Assembly (NCBI GenBank): GCA_965263375.1
Contig: OZ253669.1
Span: forward strand, 1,178,001 to 1,242,000
DNA length: 64,000 bases
Origin: JAJFFW01 sp965263375
GTDB taxonomy: Bacteria; Pseudomonadota; Alphaproteobacteria; Caulobacterales; Parvularculaceae
Reading direction: 5' to 3'
This document shows, piece by piece, positions 27,035-35,065 of this stretch. Made by a program: the position numbers and the translations under genes. The notes under the pieces were generated by a model that had not been told where the DNA came from, searched no databases, and worked only from the letters and a program-made list of their open reading frames with translations. Positions within the stretch are counted from its first letter, which is position 1. The number at the start of each line of letters is the position of its first letter.

Positions 27035-27769
27035 ATGCGTTTAGATGCAGTATTATTGGAGCGCGGTCTTTTCCAAAGCCGCGCGCGCGCCCAAGAAGCC
27101 ATCAAGAGCGGCTGTGTGCTGATTGACGGGGCGTTGGCGACAAAGCCCTCCCAAAAAGTTGGCGTGGAAAGCAAGGTTGAAGTCACGAGCGATGTTCACC
27201 CTTACGTTTCTCGCGGAGGGGTCAAACTTGCAGCGGCTATAGAAGCGTTTGAGATTGATGCGAAGGGACTGACATGCCTTGATCTTGGGGCCTCCACCGG
27301 CGGGTTTTGTGATGTGCTTTTGCGCGCCGGGGCGTCAAAAATTTATGCGGTGGATGTGGGGAAAGGGCAGTTGCATGAAACAATTGCTAAGGACCCACGC
27401 ATTGTCAACCTTGAACAGACCCATGCGAAGGATTTGTCAGCGGCGCTTATTCCTGACCCCATTGATCTTATTGTGTGTGATGTTAGTTTTATCAGCCTAA
27501 AGAAAGCATTACCCTGGGCATTGGTTCTGGCAGCCCCTGGCGCCCGGCTGGCCGCGCTTGTCAAGCCTCAGTTTGAGGTTGGGCGCGAGCGCCTTGGCAA
27601 AGGGGGGATTGTCAAACCGGGGCGTGAAAACGCCGAAGGGGTGGCGGAGGATATTGCCGCTTTTATAGAGGGGGTATCCGGCTGGCGCCCGCTAGGGTTT
27701 ATCGACAGCCCTATTAAAGGCGGTGACGGGAACCGGGAATTTTTACTTCATGGCGTTTATGAAGGGTAA
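27035..27769 (+). CDS. tlyA: TlyA family rRNA 2'-O-methyltransferase
   Basis: 244 residues from the ATG at 27035 (MRLDAVLLERG); an ATG 15 nt upstream is less typical. Residues about 1-62 are an S4 RNA-binding domain (RLDAVLLERGLFQSRARAQEAI, GCVLIDG). The rest is an FtsJ-like SAM methyltransferase (CLDLGASTGGFCDVLL, VKPQFEVGR). TlyA in mycobacteria methylates 16S and 23S rRNA; the older name hemolysin is misleading. Its last 20 nt overlap the next gene, showing an operon. Confidence 0.93.
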   Translation: MRLDAVLLERGLFQSRARAQEAIKSGCVLIDGALATKPSQKVGVESKVEVTSDVHPYVSRGGVKLAAAIEAFEIDAKGLTCLDLGASTGGFCDVLLRAGASKIYAVDVGKGQLHETIAKDPRIVNLEQTHAKDLSAALIPDPIDLIVCDVSFISLKKALPWALVLAAPGARLAALVKPQFEVGRERLGKGGIVKPGRENAEGVAEDIAAFIEGVSGWRPLGFIDSPIKGGDGNREFLLHGVYEG

Positions 27770-29129
27770 GTCACAAAAAGCCAAAGGCCAAAACAAGGGC
27801 CATCGTAAAGTGCTTCAAAAGCCTGTCGAGCCAGTCGCCTTTGACGGCGCGGTTGAGGTCATCGGCGCCAAAGGTGACGGCCTGGTTCAAGGGCCTGATG
27901 GGCCTGTCTATGTTCCTTATACGGCGCCGGGCGATATTGCGCGTATTGAAGCGGTGGGCGATCGGGGAACGATTGTCGAACTTGTCAATCCGGGGCCGGA
28001 TCGCACCGATCCCTCATGCCTAATTTACGGGGAATGCGGCGGCTGCGCGCTGCAGCATGTGTCTGAAAACTTCTACCGCAATTGGAAAGAAACAGAAGTG
28101 CGCGGCGCATTGCGAGCCGCCGGAATTGACCCAAGTGTGGTCGCGCCGATGGCGGCGATACCTGCTGCGTCTCGGCGCCGGGCGCAATTTTATATTACGC
28201 GCAATGGGGATGAGACCACCCTTGGTTTTTACGCCCGGCGGTCCCGCCGGCTTGTAAGCGTTGACGATTGCTTTGTGCTGCATCCTGCTTTGAACAAAGC
28301 GCTACCCGCTTTCAAGCTATTGGCCGCCGCTGCGCCAGCGAGCTGGGCGCGGTTTTCTATGGCGGTGACGCTATGCGAGGATGGACGCGGTCAAGAGGCG
28401 TTTGATCTGGACTTTTCCAATACCACGCCATTGCCGGACCCTTCACCGCAAGAGACGGCAAGGCTTATGAAGGCTGCTAAATCAGCGGTTAAGATATTGC
28501 GTCTGTCCCTTCATGGCGCGCCCTTAGTGACGATAGAGCCGCCCATGGTGCGCTTTGGGGAATTTATCGCCGCACCGCCGCCTGGCGCATTTTTGCAAGC
28601 AAGTATTGATGGCCAGGAAGCCTTAATCAATTTTGTCGTTGATGCGATTACCAAAAGCGAATGGGCGTTGAAAAAGTTGAAGCCCAAAATCGCAGACCTT
28701 TTTTGTGGGTGCGGAACCTTTACCTTGCCTCTATCGGCGCATGGGACGCTTACCGCTTATGACAGCGACGAAGATGGGATTATTACGCTCAACGCTGCCG
28801 CAAAAAGAGCACAAAGCGATGGCAGAAAGATCAAACCGGTAAAGGCTGAGGCGCGAAATCTGTTTACGCGTCCGTTAAACTTTAAGGACTTGGAAAGCTT
28901 TGATGCGGTGGTATTAGACCCGCCCCGCGCAGGGGCCATCCATCAGGCGCGAGAGCTAGCGAAAGCGAAGACTCCTATGGCGGTTTATGTTTCGTGCAAT
29001 CCGAAAAGTTTCGCAAGAGACGCGAAAATTCTCATCGATGGCGGGTTTTCCCTGCGACAGGTGACCCCAGTAGATCAATTCGTGTATAGTTCCCACATAG
29101 AAATTGTCAGCATCTTCTCACGAGGTTAG
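27750..29129 (+). CDS. TrmA/RlmD-type class I RNA (uracil-5-)-methyltransferase
   Basis: 459 residues from the ATG at 27750; the ATG at 27759 is also possible. A TRAM-like domain (about 20-75) precedes CLIYGECGGCALQHV, a cysteine-rich segment of the kind that binds an Fe-S cluster in RlmD. The SAM site is IADLFCGCGTFTLPL. The catalytic part has VLDPPRAGA and VYVSCNPKSFARD, in which Cys is the nucleophile on uracil C6. These enzymes make m5U in 23S rRNA or tRNA. Which one is meant cannot be decided from sequence. It overlaps tlyA by 20 nt. Confidence 0.88.
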   Translation: MAFMKGKSQKAKGQNKGHRKVLQKPVEPVAFDGAVEVIGAKGDGLVQGPDGPVYVPYTAPGDIARIEAVGDRGTIVELVNPGPDRTDPSCLIYGECGGCALQHVSENFYRNWKETEVRGALRAAGIDPSVVAPMAAIPAASRRRAQFYITRNGDETTLGFYARRSRRLVSVDDCFVLHPALNKALPAFKLLAAAAPASWARFSMAVTLCEDGRGQEAFDLDFSNTTPLPDPSPQETARLMKAAKSAVKILRLSLHGAPLVTIEPPMVRFGEFIAAPPPGAFLQASIDGQEALINFVVDAITKSEWALKKLKPKIADLFCGCGTFTLPLSAHGTLTAYDSDEDGIITLNAAAKRAQSDGRKIKPVKAEARNLFTRPLNFKDLESFDAVVLDPPRAGAIHQARELAKAKTPMAVYVSCNPKSFARDAKILIDGGFSLRQVTPVDQFVYSSHIEIVSIFSRG

Positions 29130-29132
29130 GTC

Positions 29133-30230
29133 ATGACCAGCATCGCCGCAACTATGAGCGCATCTTTAAACAATGTTGCAAAGCGCGCGGTATACTCAAC
29201 ATCACAAATTGCGCGGATTATGTGGTACACGGGGCTTTACGCCTATGGCCGGCGCAAAATGGGCCCGTTGACGGAGCCGGGCGAGGCGCCTTATGCGGAT
29301 GAATTTGCCCCGCTTGATCGTGTTCGGCTCGCCAAATCATTTCGCGAGCTTTTTCAAGCTGACTGGCGAAATATTAAACAGGGGCAATATAAATTGCCGG
29401 TTGAAATGCGCCGCCCCATGTCGCCGATAAAGTTTTGGCGCCGGAGCGTTGACTATTTGCGTGATGCGGAAAAGGTTTCGCGGCGTAAACACAATAAGGA
29501 GCACTCTGAAGTTTTAAGCAAAGATATTACGGAAGATAAGCGGGGGCAATATCCACGTTACTACCTTCAGAATTTCCATTTTCAAACAGGCGGTTGGTTT
29601 TCTGACGACTCGGCTGAGCGTTATGATATGCAAGTGGAAACGCTTTTTACAGGCGCAGGCCACGCAATGCGCCGTCAAGCGCTGCCCCATATTCGTGCGG
29701 CCTTTAAAGACCGTAACCTTCAGGATCTGCACTTTATGGATATGGCCTGTGGCGCCGGATCATTTTTGGCGGCGATAAAGGATAATTTCCCCGACCTTCA
29801 AGTTACAGCGCTTGACTTGTCGCCGACTTATCTTGCTAAGGCCCGTGAGGTTACAAGCGGCGCCCACGCCCTTGAATTTGTTGAGGCGAACGCTGAGGAT
29901 ACGGGGTTAGCGGCGGGGAGTTTTGATATAATCAGCGCCGTTTATCTCTTCCACGAGCTTCCTTCCGTCGCGCGGGAGCGTGTGGTCAAGGAAATGGCGC
30001 GCCTTATCAAACCTGGCGGTACGGTAATTTTGACCGACACGATACAATATGGGGACGAGCCAGGGCTCGACATATTACTCGAAAACTTCCCCCGCGGTTT
30101 CCACGAGCCTTATTACGACGGCTATTGTCGCTTAGACCTAGAGACGTTATTCGCTCCGGCTGGGTTTAAGAAAGTTGATGAGACCATCGGCTTCCTGACA
30201 AAAGTCGTTCGCTTTGAGAAGGACGAATAA
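29133..30230 (+). CDS. Class I SAM-dependent methyltransferase, function unknown
   Basis: 365 residues. The first 150 residues are basic and aromatic with no motif I recognise. The second half is a Rossmann methyltransferase with motif I MDMACGAGSFLAAI, acidic residues after VTALDLSPTYL, DIISAVYLFHELP and KPGGTVILTDTI. It begins 3 bp after the previous stop, so it belongs to the dxs-tlyA transcript, and a terminator follows. The fold resembles small-molecule or quinone methyltransferases, but the substrate is open. Confidence 0.8.
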   Translation: MTSIAATMSASLNNVAKRAVYSTSQIARIMWYTGLYAYGRRKMGPLTEPGEAPYADEFAPLDRVRLAKSFRELFQADWRNIKQGQYKLPVEMRRPMSPIKFWRRSVDYLRDAEKVSRRKHNKEHSEVLSKDITEDKRGQYPRYYLQNFHFQTGGWFSDDSAERYDMQVETLFTGAGHAMRRQALPHIRAAFKDRNLQDLHFMDMACGAGSFLAAIKDNFPDLQVTALDLSPTYLAKAREVTSGAHALEFVEANAEDTGLAAGSFDIISAVYLFHELPSVARERVVKEMARLIKPGGTVILTDTIQYGDEPGLDILLENFPRGFHEPYYDGYCRLDLETLFAPAGFKKVDETIGFLTKVVRFEKDE

Positions 30231-30256
30231 AAAACGGCGCATAAGCGCCGCTTTTT
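30231..30256 (+). terminator. Intrinsic terminator of the dxs-tlyA-methyltransferase run
   Basis: CGGCGC-ATAA-GCGCCG followed by CTTTTT and preceded by an A-run. Perfect 6-bp stem, right after the stop codon; usable in both directions. Confidence 0.9.
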
Positions 30257-30286
30257 GTGATGAAATTTTTTGGTCGCGAATTCGGT

Positions 30287-30678
30287 TTATGGGATGGGGT
30301 CGACAGTCTCAGAAGACTGGCTGGCGTTATTGACTTTATCCAAGGCTTCTTTGAAATTGATTGAAAGATTGACCTTATTTGCAAAATCAGCAATTGCGGC
30401 TTTCACGCAGTATCCCGCAGCACATCAGCCTTTTCGTCATCGCTACCCGCATTGCTAGAGGATGTGGCTGTTTCGTCAAATCGGGCGTCGATAACGGTAA
30501 AATTACTGTCTTCCTTAGATATCTCGATAAACAAAGTATCGATAGTTATATCGCCTAAAGATGATTTGGCGGTGCTAGACAGTGCTAGCACTGTATTCGT
30601 TGAGGTTAACAGTAGAAGCCAAGCAGCAACAAGTTGAATGAAAATATGATTTACACGCATAATTATCCACATCAGCAA
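30287..30678 (-). pseudogene. Small secreted protein, possible frameshift
   Basis: The frame 30403-30678 encodes 91 residues with a hydrophobic N-terminus (HIFIQLVAAWLLLLTS) that looks like a signal peptide, followed by a polar tail ending ADVLRDTA. Just before its stop another frame becomes open and reads YCVKAAIADFANKVNLSI... to a stop at 30287. That segment is helical and protein-like, with a lone Cys. A single indel near 30425 would join them into about 130 residues. I do not recognise the family. If the frames are separate, only the first part is the gene. It lies between a terminator and tonB. Confidence 0.4.
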
Positions 30679-30731
30679 TATATTGATCTAACAATAAACA
30701 GACTCGCACTTAGTGGTGTCGATATTACTGA

Positions 30732-31307
30732 TTAGTCCTCCAGCTCAAATCGGAATTGTTCCGTCACATTGCTGCGCGGCTGCGGAACGCCGTCTTTGAA
30801 ATTCGGTGAATATTTCCATTTTTGAACAGTGCGCAGGACGGGTCCGTCAAAGCAGCTGTCTGGAGACTGAATGATGCGCGCGTTTACAACCTCGCCACGG
30901 GCTGTGACGTCAAACTGGACAATGACAAGGCCTTCCGCTTGTTTTTGAACGCAGCGTTGCGGATATTGCGGCGGGATAGGGATCGATACGCCCTGGGTGT
31001 CAATGGGCGGCAGTTTCCCGCCTTCCGTTGGAAGGGACGTCGGAATAGTTCCATCGCCGCCGGGACGCTCAGACGTTGAATCGTCAACCACATCGACTGG
31101 CTCTGGCGGTTCGGGAAGTGTTATTCCATTAGGATCGCGCTGCTTATTGGGGTCTGTTTCCTCAATTTGCGTTGTCACAACGATAGGCCCGCGTGGAGGA
31201 ACGGGCGGTGGAACGTCAAAATCCTGGCGGATTAGGTACGCCATGACAAGAAACAAAAGAGCAGTGATCAGCCCAGCTAAAGGCAGTCCGATAATCCAAC
31301 GAAGCAT
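30732..31307 (-). CDS. tonB: TonB family energy transducer
   Basis: 191 residues: one N-terminal membrane helix (about 5-25), a Pro-rich periplasmic spacer (PPPVPPRGP, LPEPPEPVDV), and a C-terminal TonB domain (about 115-191) with PQYPQRCVQKQAEGLVIVQFDV, GEVVNARIIQS and VQKWKYSPNFKDG. TonB passes proton-motive-force energy from ExbBD to outer-membrane receptors. No exbB or exbD is adjacent. The receptor at 51-53.7 kb is a possible client, but that is inference. Confidence 0.92.
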   Translation of the reverse strand: MLRWIIGLPLAGLITALLFLVMAYLIRQDFDVPPPVPPRGPIVVTTQIEETDPNKQRDPNGITLPEPPEPVDVVDDSTSERPGGDGTIPTSLPTEGGKLPPIDTQGVSIPIPPQYPQRCVQKQAEGLVIVQFDVTARGEVVNARIIQSPDSCFDGPVLRTVQKWKYSPNFKDGVPQPRSNVTEQFRFELED

Positions 31308-31383
31308 TGATTTTCCTCCCCAAGCTTATTTTTGAAGAGTTTAGAGTATATTTGACGCGCCGCCAAGTTATAAACATTTCCCT

Positions 31384-31796
31384 ATGGTCAAACTCACTTT
31401 ATGCCTTGCTTTGTCAGCATTTTTTCTGATTGCGGGTTACATGCATTTTGCGATCACGGATGAGTTCGCAAAATTGTTCCGGGGGCCTTACCGTTTAAAA
31501 CTGAAATTGTGCAACTAACGGGTGTGGCGGAGTTTTTTTACGCCATCGGCCTGTTGGCGCCAAAATGGCGGGCGAGGGTTGGGCTATGGCTTTCGCTTTA
31601 TCTGCTCGCGGTGTTGCCAGCCAATATAAATATGGCGCTTTACGATATTTCTGTTGGCGGACAGGATTTTTCCGCCGCGATGCTATGGGGCCGGGTCGCC
31701 CTGCAATTCCCGTTCATTTGGCTCATATTATACGCTAGCGGCGGGTTAGCCGCTTGGCGCAAATATGGGGTAGGCGCACTGATAAAGCGCGCCTAG
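31384..31796 (+). pseudogene. DoxX-like membrane protein, frameshifted as sequenced
   Basis: From the ATG at 31384 the frame reads MVKLTLCLALSAFFLIAGYMHFAITDEF, then stops early. The next frame continues as KIVPGALPFKTEIVQLTGVA and on through FFYAIGLLAPKWRARVGLWL to the stop at 31796. One missing A in the run at 31470-31473 accounts for the change; five A would give a 137-residue protein with four helices, normal for DoxX/YphA-like proteins. The role of this subgroup is unknown. The clean repair suggests a sequence error or a very recent mutation. Confidence 0.75.
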
Positions 31797-31809
31797 CTTA
31801 GTGATGTAT

Positions 31810-32262
31810 CTAGCGATGGTTTTGCAAAAGGGCGGCGCCTTCACCAGCAAAAATTTTGGCGATATAGGCGATAATCGCGCCGAGGATCGCGCCTTCAAGG
31901 GCGAACCAATAAGGGGACGCCAAAAGGTCAGAGCCTGCGAACATGCCCTGCATGATTACGCGCATTGGCTCATACGCAAACAGAACAGCAACAAAATTTA
32001 ACCAAGCCCCCATTAAAGCCCCGCGAAACCACCACGGCATGGAAAGGCGGATCATAGGGTGATAGTTAAAGACGGCAAACAGACCAATGATAGCGCCGAA
32101 TGTCATATACCAAAACAATAGCGCCCAACGCAGGCGCTCAGGCAAATCCGGCGCTAATTGCGGCGCCGCAAAAAAGGCGCCCAACCCTATTAGAAATCCG
32201 ATAGTTTTACCGACGCCAATACTGGTCATAAGAGATGGTTTGGGAAACACATTTGCCTCCAT
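31810..32262 (-). CDS. Predicted four-helix membrane protein, unknown function
   Basis: 150 residues with about four hydrophobic segments (TIGFLIGLGAFFAAPQLAP, LLFWYMTFGAIIGLFAV, GALMGAWLNFVAVLFAY, ALEGAILGAIIAYIAKI). It has no cofactor motif and no family I recognise. It is convergent with the DoxX-like gene, 13 bp apart, and divergent from the DUF817 gene with 43 bp between starts. Confidence 0.65.
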   Translation of the reverse strand: MEANVFPKPSLMTSIGVGKTIGFLIGLGAFFAAPQLAPDLPERLRWALLFWYMTFGAIIGLFAVFNYHPMIRLSMPWWFRGALMGAWLNFVAVLFAYEPMRVIMQGMFAGSDLLASPYWFALEGAILGAIIAYIAKIFAGEGAALLQNHR

Positions 32263-32305
32263 TTTTAGGCCTATTTTGGCCGTATAGCCGGATTAATTCC
32301 GGCCT

Positions 32306-33253
32306 ATGACTCAATATAGTACTTTTTTTCGCCGGATAAATAGGGCGGATGCTCATCGTGTTTCGCCTTGCTATGGGTTAAAGCCAAGCCCGGTTGAGCG
32401 CCACCTTGGGGATTTAGTGCGTGCGCGCCTTCCAGGGCCGGCTGGCGAATTTATAATGTTCGTATTCAAACAAGGCTGGGCGGCTTTGTTCGGCGGTCTC
32501 ATGCTTGCGGCGATTTTAGGGTCTAAAGCACTCTGGCAAGAAGGATGGGTGCTCGCCCGTTATGATGCGTTATTGATCTTTGCGCTTATCGTTCAAATTG
32601 TGATGATAAAAGCGAAGCTTGAAACCCTAGATGAGGTCAAGGTGATATTGCTGTTCCACCTTACGGGGACGATTATGGAATGGTTTAAAGTCTACGCGGG
32701 CAGTTGGTCTTATCCTGAGCCCGCCTTGATGAAAATTGCGAATGTGCCCTTATTTTCCGGGTTTATGTATGCCGCAGTTGGAAGTTACATCGCGCGAGTG
32801 ATACGCCTTTTCCGTATGCAGTTTTCCCCATACCCGCCATTTGGGGTGTGTGTAGTTTTGGCGGCGGCGATTTATGTAAATTTTTTTGCTCATCACTGGT
32901 TTGTAGATTGGCGATATATCTTGTTCGCTGCGACTGTTATCATTTATTGGCGTACGAAAGTTTGGTTTCATATTACCAGGCGTCCACTTTGGATGCCGCT
33001 GCCGCTTGCGGCGTTCTTCTCCGCTATTGCCCTTTATATCGCTGAAAACATTGGTGTGCTTACAAAAACTTGGGTTTACGCCGGACAAGGAAGAGGAGAG
33101 TGGGAGTTTGTACGCTTATCGATGATCGGATCATGGTATTTGTTGCTTTATGTCAGCTTCGTTACGGTCACATTGATCATGCGCGATGCGCTGGAAGAGA
33201 GTAAAGCAGAGCATAAAAAAAGGGAGGCTGATACGCCTCCCTTGTATTCGTAG
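32306..33253 (+). CDS. DUF817 family membrane protein (YoaT-like)
   Basis: 315 residues, mostly hydrophobic with seven or eight predicted helices. It carries the family features GTIMEWFKVYAGSWSYPEP, PLFSGFMYAAVGSYIARV and NIGVLTKTWVYAGQ. DUF817 proteins are widespread, and I know of no established function. The last codons overlap the terminator that serves the convergent ahcY gene. Confidence 0.82.
   Translation: MTQYSTFFRRINRADAHRVSPCYGLKPSPVERHLGDLVRARLPGPAGEFIMFVFKQGWAALFGGLMLAAILGSKALWQEGWVLARYDALLIFALIVQIVMIKAKLETLDEVKVILLFHLTGTIMEWFKVYAGSWSYPEPALMKIANVPLFSGFMYAAVGSYIARVIRLFRMQFSPYPPFGVCVVLAAAIYVNFFAHHWFVDWRYILFAATVIIYWRTKVWFHITRRPLWMPLPLAAFFSAIALYIAENIGVLTKTWVYAGQGRGEWEFVRLSMIGSWYLLLYVSFVTVTLIMRDALEESKAEHKKREADTPPLYS
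33215..33241 (-). terminator. Intrinsic terminator of ahcY
   Basis: Read on the minus strand: GGGAGGCG-TATC-AGCCTCCC-like stem (8-bp arms) followed by TTTTTTT. It lies 28 bp past the ahcY stop, inside the 3' end of the DUF817 coding sequence on the other strand. Confidence 0.85.
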
Positions 33254-33269
33254 AAAGTGGTGAGCAAAC

Positions 33270-34667
33270 CTAATAACGATATTGCTCTGACTTAAAGGGT
33301 CCGGTTTGGCCAACGCCGATATAATCGGCTTGCTCTTTCGATAGTGTTGAAAGGTTGGCGCCAACTTTATCGAGGTGTAATGCGGCGACTTTCTCGTCAA
33401 GATGCTTCGGCAACACATAGACTTTGTTTTGGTACTCTTCGCCTTTTGTCCAAAGCTCGATCTGAGCGAGCGTTTGGTTCGTGAAAGACGCAGACATCAC
33501 AAAGCTTGGGTGGCCTGTTGCGTTGCCAAGGTTCAACAAACGTCCCTGAGACAAGAGCAACATACGCTTACCGTCTGGGAATTTGATCATGTCCACTTGG
33601 TCTTTAACGTTCGTCCACTCGAAATTCTTCAGGCCTTCAACTTGAATTTCATTGTCGAAGTGACCGATATTGCCGACGATCGCCATGTCTTTTAAGGCGC
33701 GCATATGATCGACGGTCAAAACGTCTTTGTTGCCTGTTGCCGTGATCACAATGTCAGCGCGCGGCGCCGCGTCTTCCATCGTGACAACTTCAAAACCGTC
33801 CATCGCTGCTTGCAGAGCGCAGATTGGGTCAACTTCCGTAACAAGAACACGAGCGCCCGCACCCGCAAGGGAAGCGGCGGAGCCTTTGCCCACATCACCA
33901 TACCCGCAGACAACAGCAACCTTGCCCGCCATCATAACATCTGTGCCGCGACGAATGCCGTCAACGAGAGATTCTTTACAGCCATATTTGTTGTCAAATT
34001 TTGACTTGGTGACACTGTCATTAACATTAATCGCCGGGAAGGGAAGGTCGTTCGCTTTTTCCCGTTGATAAAGGCGTAGAACACCCGTTGTTGTTTCTTC
34101 TGTAACGCCTTGAATGCTTTCTCTCAGTTTTGAGTACCAGCCTGGGTTCTTTTCTAGGCGGCGTTTAATGGTCGCGAATAGGGCTTCTTCTTCCTCGTTA
34201 GACGGATTATCAAGAACTGAAGGGTTTGTTTCAGCTTCTGCGCCAAGAAGAACGAGCAAGGTTGCATCACCACCATCATCAAGGATCATGTTTGCGACTT
34301 CGCCGTTTGGCCATTCAAAGATTTTATCGGCATAGTCCCAATACTCTTCCAATGTTTCGCCTTTTACCGCGAAAACGGGCGTGCCTTTCGCTGCGATCGC
34401 CGCCGCCGCATGGTCTTGGGTTGAATAGATGTTGCAAGACGCCCAACGTACTTCCGCGCCAAGCGCTTGAAGCGTTTCGATCAGAACGGCTGTTTGGATC
34501 GTCATATGAAGCGAACCAGCGATGCGCGCGCCTTTTAATGGCTGTGATGGGCCGTATTCTTCACGGGTCGCCATAAGGCCCGGCATCTCCGTTTCTGCAA
34601 TATCAAGTTCGGTGCGCCCCCATTCAGCGAGAGCGATGTCTTTGATGATGTAATCTTCATTGGCCAT
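33270..34667 (-). CDS. ahcY: Adenosylhomocysteinase
   Basis: 465 residues, full length for the bacterial long form. Motifs: SLHMTIQTAVLIETL with the substrate site, NVNDSVTKSKFDN with the catalytic Lys region, NAD site VVCGYGDVGKGSAASL, TGNKDVLTVDHM, and the C-terminal FKSEQYRY whose Lys and Tyr reach the neighbouring subunit's NAD. It splits S-adenosylhomocysteine into adenosine and homocysteine, keeping methyltransferases free of product inhibition. A palindrome 85 bp upstream suggests SahR control; I see no SAH riboswitch. A strong terminator follows. Confidence 0.97.
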   Translation of the reverse strand: MANEDYIIKDIALAEWGRTELDIAETEMPGLMATREEYGPSQPLKGARIAGSLHMTIQTAVLIETLQALGAEVRWASCNIYSTQDHAAAAIAAKGTPVFAVKGETLEEYWDYADKIFEWPNGEVANMILDDGGDATLLVLLGAEAETNPSVLDNPSNEEEEALFATIKRRLEKNPGWYSKLRESIQGVTEETTTGVLRLYQREKANDLPFPAINVNDSVTKSKFDNKYGCKESLVDGIRRGTDVMMAGKVAVVCGYGDVGKGSAASLAGAGARVLVTEVDPICALQAAMDGFEVVTMEDAAPRADIVITATGNKDVLTVDHMRALKDMAIVGNIGHFDNEIQVEGLKNFEWTNVKDQVDMIKFPDGKRMLLLSQGRLLNLGNATGHPSFVMSASFTNQTLAQIELWTKGEEYQNKVYVLPKHLDEKVAALHLDKVGANLSTLSKEQADYIGVGQTGPFKSEQYRY

Positions 34668-34752
34668 GGGCGCACATATCCTTTGTCAGGTGATGGAAAA
34701 GCGAATTGTGGCTGGGCTTATAGCAATGGTTTTCAGCTGCGCCAAGTGCCAT

Positions 34753-34768
34753 ATAAAGATTTCTTTAT
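34753..34768 (-). promoter_or_regulatory. Candidate SahR operator upstream of ahcY
   Basis: ATAAAGA-TT-TCTTTAT is a perfect 7-bp inverted repeat with a 2-nt centre, 85 bp before the ahcY ATG. From memory it resembles the ATAAAG-type palindrome bound by SahR, the ArsR-family SAH sensor of methionine-cycle genes in proteobacteria. Confidence 0.5.
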
Positions 34769-34812
34769 GTCATTAGTCATGCTGTTGGGCAGATCGGCTC
34801 GTTTAGCGTCTT

Positions 34813-34846
34813 TTAGCCTGCAGGTCTGGCAGCCTGCGGCGGCTAA
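34813..34846. other. Nested inverted repeat in the ahcY/GGDEF intergenic region
   Basis: TTAGCC/GGCTAA encloses GCAGG/CCTGC, giving an interrupted stem of 11 bp around an 8-nt loop. The whole 34668-35065 gap (398 bp) holds this, the palindrome at 34753 and the promoters of two divergent genes. A 94-codon ORF at 34683-34967 crosses these signals and is probably not real. Confidence 0.4.
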
Positions 34847-35065
34847 CGCAATGCGTGTATACTTGGCGAGTAAATTAGCGCTTTGCGATAAAATTCAGTA
34901 CTTAAGCGGGGCCTTAAAGCTAGATCCATTAGATTTGATCTCGCTGATGACTGCATTTTTATGCTAATATAGTCTCATAAGACTGCTTCAGGAAAGAATA
35001 GACTAAATTAATCGACTAATAATATTCGCCACCTATAGTTGCGCTGGCTATAGGGGAGACGAGAG

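Noticed and set aside
34668..34900. SAH riboswitch upstream of ahcY
   Set aside because: I looked for the conserved GAGG/GC-rich core and pseudoknot partners on the minus strand and did not find them.
34683..34967. 94-codon plus-strand ORF upstream of ahcY
   Set aside because: It crosses the ahcY promoter region, the ATAAAGA palindrome and the 34813 hairpin, has no good SD and resembles no protein I know.
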